A DNA stretch of 64,000 bases from Archangium gephyra (GTDB lineage: Bacteria > Myxococcota > Myxococcia > Myxococcales > Myxococcaceae). Positions within the stretch are counted from its first letter, which is position 1. Each line of letters begins with the position of its first letter. The position numbers and the translations under genes are program-made. Positions 17,655-26,042 of this stretch are shown here, piece by piece. The notes beneath the pieces were generated by a model that made no database searches, had not been told where the DNA came from, and saw nothing but the letters and a program-made list of their open reading frames with translations. The DNA is taken from NCBI GenBank assembly GCA_003243425.1, contig QFQP01000038.1, positions 3,089 through 67,088 of the forward strand, given 5' to 3'.

Positions 17655-18496
17655 GGCGGCAGGAGCGGTTGATGCGGACGCAAGCGCGACGGGCGGGAGC
17701 TTGCCCTCGCGCCTTCAGGCGTCAAGCTGATGGTTCCGCCGAGCGGGTCTTCGGGCACACCGGGCAACAGCTTCGCGCCGACGAGCTCGTCGAGGTCGAC
17801 AGCGGCGCGGCCGTGGGCTTCTCTGAAAAGGGCAGCGGCGTCGTCCACTTCGACGAGCAGCTTTTCCTGCTCGATTTCCAGCAGCCGCGTGGTGAAGAAG
17901 GCGCGCGTCTCGTCATCGGAGTTCTCGCTGACCTGACGGGCGAACTCGGTGGCAGCGTCGAAATCACCGGCGTTGGCGTACAGGCGCGTGGCGAGCTGCG
18001 CGAGGTAGGCTGGCGCGCGCGGCGACTTCGAAGCGCGCTCCAACACCCGGGCGGCAGCCGCGGGGTCGTGCTTCATGTTGAGCAGCAGAAACGACTGGTA
18101 GATGGCCAGGCGCGGCTCGTCGGGCAGCGTGCGCATGCCCTTGTCGAGCAACGCGACGGCCTCGTCGACGTTCCAGGTCTCGTCGCCCACGTCGATGGTG
18201 CCCAGCAGCCCACCAACCATGTACGCGTAGAAGAAGGTCGGCTCGAGGTCGGTGACGAACTCGCCCCACTTGATGACCTGCTTGCCTTCCCACGGCAGCT
18301 TCGCGGTGGCCGCGAGGTTCACCATTCGAATCCAATAGAAGTCGGTCACCATCGAGGCGACGGGCTTGCTCAAGACCCGCACCATGCGCTGGTCGGGCAA
18401 CAGGGTCTGACCCCGGACGTTGTGGGTGAAGCGCGGGGTGTCGTGAAACCACGCGATGACGGCGACCGACGCGGCGAGGAGAGCGATTCGGAGCAT
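17651..18496 (-). CDS. pilG: TPR-like protein with N-terminal membrane anchor, PilG-like
   Basis: The 281-residue protein starts with an uncleaved-looking hydrophobic segment (MLRIALLAASVAVIAWF), followed by helical repeats that resemble TPRs (for example ERASKSPRAPAYLAQLATRL). The ATG at 18496 was chosen because the only upstream in-frame option is a TTG inside the terminator T-tract. No strong ribosome-binding site precedes it. Position between pilA and an ABC ATPase/permease pair identifies it as the counterpart of M. xanthus PilG, an envelope protein needed for pilus formation. A terminator lies between it and pilA, so it is probably expressed below pilA. Confidence 0.7.
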   Translation of the reverse strand: MLRIALLAASVAVIAWFHDTPRFTHNVRGQTLLPDQRMVRVLSKPVASMVTDFYWIRMVNLAATAKLPWEGKQVIKWGEFVTDLEPTFFYAYMVGGLLGTIDVGDETWNVDEAVALLDKGMRTLPDEPRLAIYQSFLLLNMKHDPAAAARVLERASKSPRAPAYLAQLATRLYANAGDFDAATEFARQVSENSDDETRAFFTTRLLEIEQEKLLVEVDDAAALFREAHGRAAVDLDELVGAKLLPGVPEDPLGGTISLTPEGARASSRPSRLRPHQPLLPP

Positions 18497-18508
18497 GGGA
18501 GTGCGGGG

Positions 18509-18550
18509 AAAAAACAACGGGCGGGCAACTCGCCAGGAGTTACCCGCCCG
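18509..18550 (-). terminator. Intrinsic terminator/attenuator between pilA and pilG
   Basis: On the minus strand CGGGCGGG-T-AACTC pairs with GAGTT-G-CCCGCCCG around a 5-base loop (13 pairs and one mismatch), immediately followed by TTGTTTTTT. It lies 23 bases after the pilA stop and just before the pilG start. It should end most pilA transcripts and let a fraction read into pilGHI. Confidence 0.88.
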
Positions 18551-18573
18551 AAGTTGCCTTCAACTGAAGTCGA

Positions 18574-19203
18574 TTACGGGCAGGCGACGTCGTTGTAGGT
18601 GTTGACCGGCGTACCCGACGGGCCGTTCTGGGCGTCGGCGCAGGCGCCGGCGGTGACGGTCAGCGTCATCGAGCCACCGATGGCCCACGTGTCGTTGTCC
18701 GAGTCGTTGTCGACGGTGCCGGTCGCGGTCGAGACGAAGAAGCCGTTCGGACCAGCCGAGATACCTGCCGAGGCCAGCGTGCCGCCGCTGCCGTTATCAG
18801 CCGTCGCCGTGAACGAGCCAGAAGGCGTAGGAGCCGCGATCGCGCCCGAGCCGATCTTGTACACGTCGACCTCGATGAGGCCGACGTCGCCAGTCGCGGC
18901 CGGGAGGGTCGCCGCGTTGCGCTGCTGCGAGGCGGCGCCGCCGATGCGGTACGCGTAGCGGTTACCACGCTCAGGAATGAAGCCGACCTGGTTGAACGCC
19001 GACGAGTAGGTGTCCTTCTCGGCGAAGTACGACTTCTCGGCCTGGAAGACGCCCTTGAGGTTGGTCTTGGCTTCCGACTGCTTGGAGCGAGCCTGGAACT
19101 TGATGAAGTTCGGAATCGCGATGGCGGCAAGGATGCCGATGATGGCGACGACGATCATCAGCTCAACGAGGGTAAAACCCTTCTTCTTCAGCAAGCTCTT
19201 CAT
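18574..19203 (-). CDS. pilA: Type IV major pilin PilA
   Basis: The 209-residue prepilin has leader MKSLLKKKG and then FTLVELMIVVAIIGILAA with Glu5 of the mature chain; PilD cleavage is expected after Gly9. The rest is a typical pilin head with a C-terminal Cys pair (GACAD and DVACP). A GGAG precedes the ATG. The upstream region has a sigma-54 box at 19258-19273 and a TGTCA dyad at 19336-19350, fitting PilR-type control as known for M. xanthus pilA. It is followed by a terminator and pilGHI. No pilB, pilT, pilC, pilS or pilR is in the window. Confidence 0.93.
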   Translation of the reverse strand: MKSLLKKKGFTLVELMIVVAIIGILAAIAIPNFIKFQARSKQSEAKTNLKGVFQAEKSYFAEKDTYSSAFNQVGFIPERGNRYAYRIGGAASQQRNAATLPAATGDVGLIEVDVYKIGSGAIAAPTPSGSFTATADNGSGGTLASAGISAGPNGFFVSTATGTVDNDSDNDTWAIGGSMTLTVTAGACADAQNGPSGTPVNTYNDVACP

Positions 19204-19257
19204 GGTGTTCTCCGGTTTTGATTTTTGAACTGCGGTGAAATCCGCGCTGATCCGTAG

Positions 19258-19273
19258 AGCAACTGTGGGGCCA
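19258..19273 (-). promoter_or_regulatory. Sigma-54 promoter of pilA
   Basis: The minus strand reads TGGCCCC-N4-TTGCT with exactly 10 bases between the GG and GC pairs, close to the consensus TGGCACG-N4-TTGCW. The predicted start of transcription is near 19247, giving a leader of about 45 bases with a GGAG before the ATG. Confidence 0.85.
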
Positions 19274-19335
19274 AGCGCGTTACGACGGCTGCGAACGTAA
19301 TGTCAGGTACTTACGTCGTCTACTTTTGGGCTCAG

Positions 19336-19350
19336 TGACAAATTTTGTCA
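19336..19350. promoter_or_regulatory. TGACAAA-T-TTTGTCA dyad upstream of pilA
   Basis: Perfect 7-base arms around one base lie 63 bases upstream of the sigma-54 box, a normal distance for an enhancer-binding activator. The TGTCA core also occurs upstream of the second pilin at 9265. A PilR-like binding site is an inference. Confidence 0.45.
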
Positions 19351-19449
19351 GCCGCGCGTTGCCGATCTTCGGCCTTGCAGCGAACAGAAACGCCTGAAAA
19401 CACCGGTGGTTACGCGTGCTCAGCACGCCCACACCCAGCGCGGGTCGGA

Positions 19450-19851
19450 TCAGATTCGGAGGCGGTCAGTCGCGCAGGTGATGCTCTTCCGGCCGTACTC
19501 CGCCAACCCGTGTGCCAGCTCCGTGAGCGTGCCCGTCGAGGCGCGAAGGCTGTTGGCCTTCAACAACATCGGGAGGTTCACCCCGGTCAAAACTTCCATG
19601 CGCTTTTCACGGCACAGCGCCATGGACTGGGTGCACGGCGAGCCGCCGATGAGGTCGGCCAGCACGATGACGCCTTCGCCGGTGTCGACGGTGCGCACCG
19701 CGTCTTTGATGGCCGTGCGGAGGTCGTCGATGGAGGCGCCGGGTTCGACGCTGCAGGAAGTGGCCTGGTCGAGCTTGCCGACGATTTGCTCGGCGGTGGC
19801 GAGCAGTTCAGCGGCGAGATGCCCATGTGATGCGACGACGAAACCGACCAT
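19450..19851 (-). CDS. PTS EIIA component, mannose family
   Basis: The 133-residue protein begins MVGFVVASHGHLAAELL, with the phosphorylatable His of EIIA-Man near residue 9-11, and continues with VIVLADLIGGSPCTQSM and LTGVNLPMLLKA, hallmarks of the family. The ATG at 19851 was preferred over one 30 bases upstream because a GGAG lies before it and the protein then starts at the first beta strand. It would accept phosphate from HPr. No EIIB, EIIC or HPr gene is visible, so a regulatory role is more likely than sugar uptake. It is read leftward after the HtrA gene, with a 65-base gap. Confidence 0.88.
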   Translation of the reverse strand: MVGFVVASHGHLAAELLATAEQIVGKLDQATSCSVEPGASIDDLRTAIKDAVRTVDTGEGVIVLADLIGGSPCTQSMALCREKRMEVLTGVNLPMLLKANSLRASTGTLTELAHGLAEYGRKSITCATDRLRI

Positions 19852-19916
19852 GGATGAACTCCGGCTACCTGACGACTCCACTAGCTTCGTCCTTTCCGGG
19901 CTGCAAGCAAGCGTGG

Positions 19917-20945
19917 CTACCGCTTCGGTTTACCCAGAACGGGGACCGTCAGCCCTTCGGGAATCGACACCTCGACCACGCTGCTCTTCCCGGCGCGCAG
20001 CACGTCGTAGCGAAGCGTCTCGCCCTGCTTGAGCGCCCGCAGCGTTCTGGCGACCTTCGCGGTGTCGGTGGCCGGCACGCCGTTGACGCTGACGATGAGG
20101 TCCCCGCCCAGGCGCACCTTGTTTCCTCCGACGTCGGCCTCCGTCTTGCCGCCGCGCAGCCCGCCCTTCGCCGCGGCGCTGTCTTCCTTCACCGTCTCGA
20201 CCAGAAAGCCACCTTCGACGGGCCAGTTGAAGAGCTCGGCCACGTCTTTGGGAATGAAGCGCAGCCCCACGCCGAGGTACGGCAGCGCGTCGTCGAACAG
20301 GCGCGAGCGCACCGTATTACTCGGCACCGCGAAGTTGAGGCCCACGCTGCCGCCGCTCTTGCTGAGCATGAAGCTGGCGATGCCGACGACCTCGCCCTTG
20401 TCGTTGAACAGCGGCCCGCCGGAGTTGCCCTGGTTGATGGCCACGTCGGTCTGCAGCAGGTGCCGGGGCACGAGGCCGGGCCGGTCGTTGGTGCGCAGCG
20501 CGCTGACCACGCCCGACGTCAGCGAGTGCTCGAGGCCGTAGGGCGCGCCGATGGCAAACAGCCGCTGACCGGGCTTGAGGGCGTCACTGTCGGCGAGCGG
20601 AACGACGGTGAACTTCTTCGGCAGCTCGGCGACCTTGAGCAGCGCGAGGTCTTCTGTGCGCGAGAGCGAGACCACGGTGGCGATGGCCTTGAACGCGTCG
20701 TCGCGCCAGCGCACCTCGATGACGTCCGCCGATTCCACGACGTGCGCGGCGGTCACCACGTACCCGTCCTTGTGCACCAGCACTCCCGAGCCGGTGCCGA
20801 TGGTGACGGCCACGAGTGAAGTGGTCTCGTCTTCGCGAACGATGCGCTCACCGACGCGAATGGTGACGACGGCATCATCGACCTTCGGGAAGAGCTCTTC
20901 AGGGGTCGCGGTGGTGAGCAACGAGAACAACGCGAGGCTGAGCAT
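19917..20945 (-). CDS. HtrA/DegP-like serine protease with one PDZ domain
   Basis: The 342-residue protein has an N-terminal signal peptide (MLSLALFSLLTTATP) and a trypsin-like domain with the triad His68 (TAAHVV), Asp99 (TEDLALL) and Ser175 (GNSGGPLF). One PDZ domain follows from about residue 225, with LGVGLRF at its start. It would degrade or refold misfolded envelope proteins in the periplasm. It is shorter than DegP, with one PDZ as in DegS, but has a cleavable-looking signal instead of an anchor. The upstream amidase gene ends 21 bases before it on the same strand. Confidence 0.88.
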   Translation of the reverse strand: MLSLALFSLLTTATPEELFPKVDDAVVTIRVGERIVREDETTSLVAVTIGTGSGVLVHKDGYVVTAAHVVESADVIEVRWRDDAFKAIATVVSLSRTEDLALLKVAELPKKFTVVPLADSDALKPGQRLFAIGAPYGLEHSLTSGVVSALRTNDRPGLVPRHLLQTDVAINQGNSGGPLFNDKGEVVGIASFMLSKSGGSVGLNFAVPSNTVRSRLFDDALPYLGVGLRFIPKDVAELFNWPVEGGFLVETVKEDSAAAKGGLRGGKTEADVGGNKVRLGGDLIVSVNGVPATDTAKVARTLRALKQGETLRYDVLRAGKSSVVEVSIPEGLTVPVLGKPKR

Positions 20946-20966
20946 GCGCGCGATGTTGCCCGAAGC

Positions 20967-21715
20967 TCACGGCGCGACGCGCGCGAAATCCAGCACGGCG
21001 GCGGCGATGGCGGCCGAGAACGCAGCGTGCGTCGCGGGCGCTTCCCAGCGGGCCACCTCCTGCACGTCGAGCGCGTGGTGCGTCTCGATGATGACGGTGG
21101 GAATGGTGGAACCGCGCAGAAAGTACACGCGCTGCTTCAACGGCCTGCTGTCGATCCACCCCGAGGGTTCGACGCCGTCCTGACGGTAGAGCGCGCCGTA
21201 GTCTTCGCCTCCGTAGGCGACGAAGCCGGCTTCACGGAGCCGCTTGCCGACCGCGCGCCCGAGCCGCTCCCGCCGGGGAAACGCTGGGCCTTCGTCGCTC
21301 CAGAGCACGGCGAACCCGGGCGCGTGGGGGTTCTGCCAGCAGGTGCCGCCGTCGGGCTGCGCGAGCGGCCACGCTTCACCGCGCACGTCGGAATGGAGGC
21401 TGATGATGACGTCGGCCTTCCACGCCGCGGCGCGCGCGAGCCGGGCCGCGTACTTCGACCCCGAGGCGGTGAGCCGCGACTGCATGACCTCGAAGCGGCC
21501 GGTGGCGAGCAACGCCGCGCCGAGCTTCTGCGCGGCGCGAGCGTGTGGCCTCGTTCTTCCTGACAGAAGCAGCCGAGCGCGCCGACGTTGCCGGGCGCGC
21601 CGTGGCCGGCGTCGATGAAGACGCGGAGCCTTCGCGCGGGTTCGTCGGGGAGCGGGACGGTGGTGAGCGTGGCGTCGTCAGCGGGCCATGCAGCGAGGAG
21701 GAGCGCCAGCAGCAC
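20967..21715 (-). pseudogene. N-acetylmuramoyl-L-alanine amidase (Amidase_3), interrupted by one frameshift
   Basis: Two overlapping frames together give a complete zinc amidase of about 249 residues. The first encodes a signal peptide and VFIDAGHGAPGNVGALGCFCQEE, whose parts hold the zinc His and Glu; the second encodes AQKLGAALL, DVIISLHSD with the next zinc His, and IIETHH with the catalytic Glu. The frame changes near 21540. The total length is two more than a multiple of three, which fits one missing base. All catalytic residues survive, so this is either a very recent mutation or a sequencing error. Start is a GTG at 21715. It would cut peptide side chains from peptidoglycan. Confidence 0.8.
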
Positions 21716-21821
21716 GCGCGTGGAACGACGGGTGCCCCCGGAAGGTTCCCGCGGCCGCGCTGGCTGAGGGCCGAACGTCTGAGCGGCTTCCCGTCGTCAC
21801 CGCTTCACGCAACCGCTGGGT

Positions 21822-22652
21822 TCACGCCGCTGACGTCACGCGCTCCGCGAGCTCGCGTTCGTCGCCGGCGAGGGGCTTCAAGGTCTGCCGCAGCTGGAGC
21901 GGTGTGGGCCGCTGCGCCGGGTCTTTCGCGAAGCACGCGCGGAGGACTTCAGGAACCTGCGGGAGCTGAACCTCACGAATGCGGTCCATGGTCTCGAGCG
22001 CGGTCTCGCCATCGAACGGGCGCGCGCCGCTGATCAGCTCGACGGTCAACGTGGCGAGGGAAAACACGTCGCTCGCCGCCGTGAGTGGCCGGCCCGACAC
22101 CTGCTCGGGCGACATGTACGCCCACGAGCCCTTGCGAACGCCGCCGCGGGTTTGATCTTTCAACAACGTCGCCTTGGCGATGCCGAAGTCACCCAGCTTC
22201 ACTTCGCCGGCGCGGCTGATCAGCACGTTCGCCGCGCTGACGTCGCGGTGGATCAACCCGAGCGCCCGGCCCTGCTCATCCTTCGCGGCGTGCACCGCGT
22301 TGAGGGCCAGACACAGCTCCGAGGCCACGAAGTACGCGAGCGCCTCGGGCAACGGCAGCAACGTCGACGCGTCACGCCCGTCGACCCACTCGAGCCGGAC
22401 CCACGGCCTGCCCGCGAACACGCCGCTGTCGTGCGCCTGCACCAGACAGCGGTGCGACAGCGACGCCTGCAGCCTCGCTTCTTCAGCGAACATGCGCTCC
22501 CACGCGGGCTCGCCCACGTATTCTTCACGCAGCAGCTTGAGCGCGATCGTCTTCTGAAAGTCGCTCGCGCCGAAGGCCGTCGCGCGGAACACCTCGGCCA
22601 TGCCGCCCTGCCCCACGCGCTCGTGCACTTCGAATGGGCCGAAGGTCTTCAC
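21822..22652 (-). CDS. Serine/threonine protein kinase, soluble
   Basis: The 276-residue Hanks-type kinase has the glycine loop GQGGMAEVF, Lys39 (IALKLL), the catalytic HRDVSAANVL (Asp137), DFG at 155-157 and YMSPEQ. It lacks a transmembrane or sensor domain, ending soon after the kinase fold. Its start overlaps the stop of the FHA-domain sigma-54 activator by 4 bases, so the two are made together and the kinase may phosphorylate that regulator or a partner recognised by its FHA domain. Such pairs are frequent in myxobacteria. A PP2C phosphatase at 25136 could oppose it. Confidence 0.9.
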   Translation of the reverse strand: MKTFGPFEVHERVGQGGMAEVFRATAFGASDFQKTIALKLLREEYVGEPAWERMFAEEARLQASLSHRCLVQAHDSGVFAGRPWVRLEWVDGRDASTLLPLPEALAYFVASELCLALNAVHAAKDEQGRALGLIHRDVSAANVLISRAGEVKLGDFGIAKATLLKDQTRGGVRKGSWAYMSPEQVSGRPLTAASDVFSLATLTVELISGARPFDGETALETMDRIREVQLPQVPEVLRACFAKDPAQRPTPLQLRQTLKPLAGDERELAERVTSAA

Positions 22653-23977
22653 TCGTCGTCACCTCCGGAATGCAGGCCGTGCTTCTTGAGCAACGCGCGC
22701 CAGTGCTTGCGGTCGACGTCGGCGTCTCGCGCCGCCGCCGAGAGATTGTCGCGGTTCCGCGCCATCACGTCGCGCAGGTACGTGAGCTCGAACTGCTCGA
22801 GCACCGCGTCCTTCGCGTCTTTGAAGCTGAGGTCGGTGCGCACGCCGAACGCGTCACCGGCGGCCACGGCGCCGACGTTCAACTTCAGCTCCGCGAACGA
22901 CTTCGCGCCCGGCGAGAGCACCAGCGCGCGCTCGAGCACGTTGCGCAATTCACGAACGTTGCCCGGCCAGCGATGGCCCTTGAGCCGGTCCAGGTTCTCG
23001 CCGGCGACGCCCTGCGCATCGAAGCCGCGACGCTTGAGAATCTCCTCCACCAGCAACGGCAGATCTTCCCGGCGCGCGCGCAGCGGCGGCAGCTCGAGCG
23101 TCACCACCGACAGGCGATAGAAGAGGTCGGCGCGAAAGCTCCCGTCGGCGACGGCGCCCTGCAGCCCCACCGGGGTCGCGGCCACCACGCGCACGTCGAC
23201 CGGCCGCTCGGCGTCGGCACCGACCGGCTTCACGGTGCGCGCCTCCAACACGCGCAACAACCGCGACTGCACGGCCGCAGACACGCGGCCCAGCTCGTCG
23301 AGGAACAAGGTGCCGCCATCGGCACGCACGAACGCGCCCTTGCGGTCGGCCTGCGCGCCGGTGAACGCGCCCTTCACGTGACCGAACAACTCACTCTCGA
23401 GCAGCGACTCGGGCAGCGCGCCACAATCGACGGTGACGAACGGGCCTCTGCGACGGTGACTTGCATCATGCAAGGCACGCGCGACGAGCTCCTTGCCGGT
23501 GCCGGTCTCGCCGGTGACGAGCACCGTCACGTCACGCGGCGCCGCCAGCTCGATGACCGCGAACACCTCCCGCATGGCGACGCTCTCGGCCACCAGCTCG
23601 CCGAGCCTCCGCGACGCCGACGGCCGCACGTCGAGCGTGCGCGACTGGGGCTCGATGCGCAGCGTGGTGCGGCCCGCCTTGAAGGTCGCGCCCGCGGTGA
23701 CCTCCAGCGACTGCACGCGCGAGCCCTCGAAGAAGGTGCCGTTGGTGCTTTCGAGGTCGACCACGCGGAAGCGGCCGGCCTCCGGCGTCACGCGCAGGTG
23801 CCGCTCCGACACGGTGTCGTCACGGAGCTGGAGGTCGACGCCCTTCGCGCTGCCCACCACGCGCTCCCCGTCGAGCGGCACGGCGCGCGAAGCGTCGGGC
23901 CCTTCGACCACCACCAGCTGACAGCGCAGCGCTGCGCCGGACTCATCGAGCTGCGTGGACAGTCGCATCTGGGCCAC
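22649..23977 (-). CDS. FHA-domain sigma-54-dependent transcriptional activator
   Basis: The 442-residue protein has an N-terminal FHA domain (SERHLRV and DLESTNGTFF). A central AAA+ sigma-54 interaction domain follows, with Walker A GETGTGKE, the GAFTGA loop, Walker B GTLFLDELG and WPGNVRELRN. A C-terminal Fis-type helix-turn-helix ends at LKKHGL. The FHA domain should bind phosphothreonine peptides, linking kinase signals to sigma-54 promoters. The GTG at 23977 follows TACGCT by 7 bases, suggesting a leaderless transcript; an ATG three codons in is an alternative. It is co-translated with the following kinase. Its targets are unknown; two sigma-54 promoters occur in this window. Confidence 0.9.
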   Translation of the reverse strand: MAQMRLSTQLDESGAALRCQLVVVEGPDASRAVPLDGERVVGSAKGVDLQLRDDTVSERHLRVTPEAGRFRVVDLESTNGTFFEGSRVQSLEVTAGATFKAGRTTLRIEPQSRTLDVRPSASRRLGELVAESVAMREVFAVIELAAPRDVTVLVTGETGTGKELVARALHDASHRRRGPFVTVDCGALPESLLESELFGHVKGAFTGAQADRKGAFVRADGGTLFLDELGRVSAAVQSRLLRVLEARTVKPVGADAERPVDVRVVAATPVGLQGAVADGSFRADLFYRLSVVTLELPPLRARREDLPLLVEEILKRRGFDAQGVAGENLDRLKGHRWPGNVRELRNVLERALVLSPGAKSFAELKLNVGAVAAGDAFGVRTDLSFKDAKDAVLEQFELTYLRDVMARNRDNLSAAARDADVDRKHWRALLKKHGLHSGGDDE

Positions 23978-24027
23978 GTCGCGCAGCGTAGCGTGACACC
24001 TGAAAACCCGGTCCTTATTGCCGCGGC

Positions 24028-25098
24028 ATGCGCGCGCTCACACTCCTCGCTCTGCTCTCGACGGCGGCGGTCGCTGAAGAACCGAAGTTCGCCATCAGCG
24101 CCCCGCCCGGGTTCGCCGTCAGCGTGTGGGCCAACGCGCCCAACGCGCGCTCGATGGTGTGGGGCGACAAGGGCACCCTGTTCGTCGGCACCAAGGACAA
24201 AGGCGTGGTCTACGCCGTGCGCGACTTCAACGGTGACGGCTTCCCCGACGTGAAGGTCCTCGCGAAGGACCTCCGTGAGCCGACCGGCGTAGCCTTCAGG
24301 AACAAGGCGCTCTACGTGGCCACCATCGAAACGCTGCTGCGCTTCGACGACATCGAAGACAACCTCGAGAAGACGCTCAAGCCGGTGAAGGTCACCACGT
24401 TCCCCAGTGAGGGCTGGCACGGCTGGCGCGAAATCGGCTTCGGCCCCGACGACAAGCTGTACGTGGCCATCGGTGCGCCCTGCAACGTGTGCGAACCGAA
24501 GGAGGGCTACGCCGTCATCTTGAAGATGAACCCCGACGGCACCGAGCGCACCACGGTGGCGAAGGGTGTTCGCAATTCGGTCGGCATCACGTGGCACCCG
24601 ACGACCCGGCGGCTCTGGTTCACCGAGAACGGCCGCGACATGATGGGCGACGACAAGCCGGAAGATGAGCTCAACGTGGTGCTGGCCGAGGGCTCGAACT
24701 TCGGGTTCCCCGCATGTCATCAGGGCGACCTCGTCGACCCGGAGTTCGGCAAGGGGAAGAAGTGCAGCGACTACGTGGCGCCAGTGGCGAAGCTGGGGCC
24801 GCACACCGCCGCGCTCGGGCTCGCGTTCTACACGGGCAAGTCGTTCCCGAAGGAATACCGGGGCGACCTCTTCATCGCGCTCCATGGCTCGTGGAACCGC
24901 TCGAAGAAGTCGGGCTACCAGGTGGTGCGCGCGAAGGTCGACGGCGACAAGGTGACGAAGGTCGAGCCGTTCCTCACCGGCTTCCTCGTGGGCGAGAAGA
25001 CGCTGGGCCGGCCGGTCGACGTCATCGTCGCCAGTGACGGTGCGCTGCTGGTGAGCGACGACGAGACGGGCAACATCTACCGCGTCGCCCCGAAGTGA
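24028..25098 (+). CDS. Secreted sorbosone/glucose dehydrogenase-like beta-propeller
   Basis: The 356-residue protein has a short signal peptide (MRALTLLALLSTAAVAEE) and the six-bladed propeller repeats of the GSDH/sorbosone dehydrogenase family, for example EPTGVAFRNKALYVATIETL, GWREIGFGPDDKLYVAIGA and FPACHQGDL. It may use PQQ in the periplasm to oxidise a sugar or polyol, but PQQ-binding residues could not be verified. It stands alone, divergent from the FHA activator and convergent with the phosphatase gene. Confidence 0.8.
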   Translation: MRALTLLALLSTAAVAEEPKFAISAPPGFAVSVWANAPNARSMVWGDKGTLFVGTKDKGVVYAVRDFNGDGFPDVKVLAKDLREPTGVAFRNKALYVATIETLLRFDDIEDNLEKTLKPVKVTTFPSEGWHGWREIGFGPDDKLYVAIGAPCNVCEPKEGYAVILKMNPDGTERTTVAKGVRNSVGITWHPTTRRLWFTENGRDMMGDDKPEDELNVVLAEGSNFGFPACHQGDLVDPEFGKGKKCSDYVAPVAKLGPHTAALGLAFYTGKSFPKEYRGDLFIALHGSWNRSKKSGYQVVRAKVDGDKVTKVEPFLTGFLVGEKTLGRPVDVIVASDGALLVSDDETGNIYRVAPK

Positions 25099-25135
25099 CC
25101 TCCGTGTCCCTCGGCTGCGCGGGGAAACGAGAGCG

Positions 25136-25873
<738 letters not shown>

Positions 25874-26042
25874 GCGACGGGTGATTTCCACGCGTCGTGC
25901 CGCGCCAACCGTTGATCATTTCAAGCGCCCCCGGGGCGGCGACACCCCGCTTGCCACGCGTCAGTGGGGTGCGTCGTCACCATCGGCGCTCGTCGCCGCG
26001 TGAGACCGGAATCCGCGGCGCGCGCTGCTACGTACGCGGGTC

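Noticed and set aside
18515..18517. TTG start of pilG within the terminator T-tract
   Set aside because: It adds seven residues that do not look like a signal and lies in the terminator; the ATG at 18496 was preferred.
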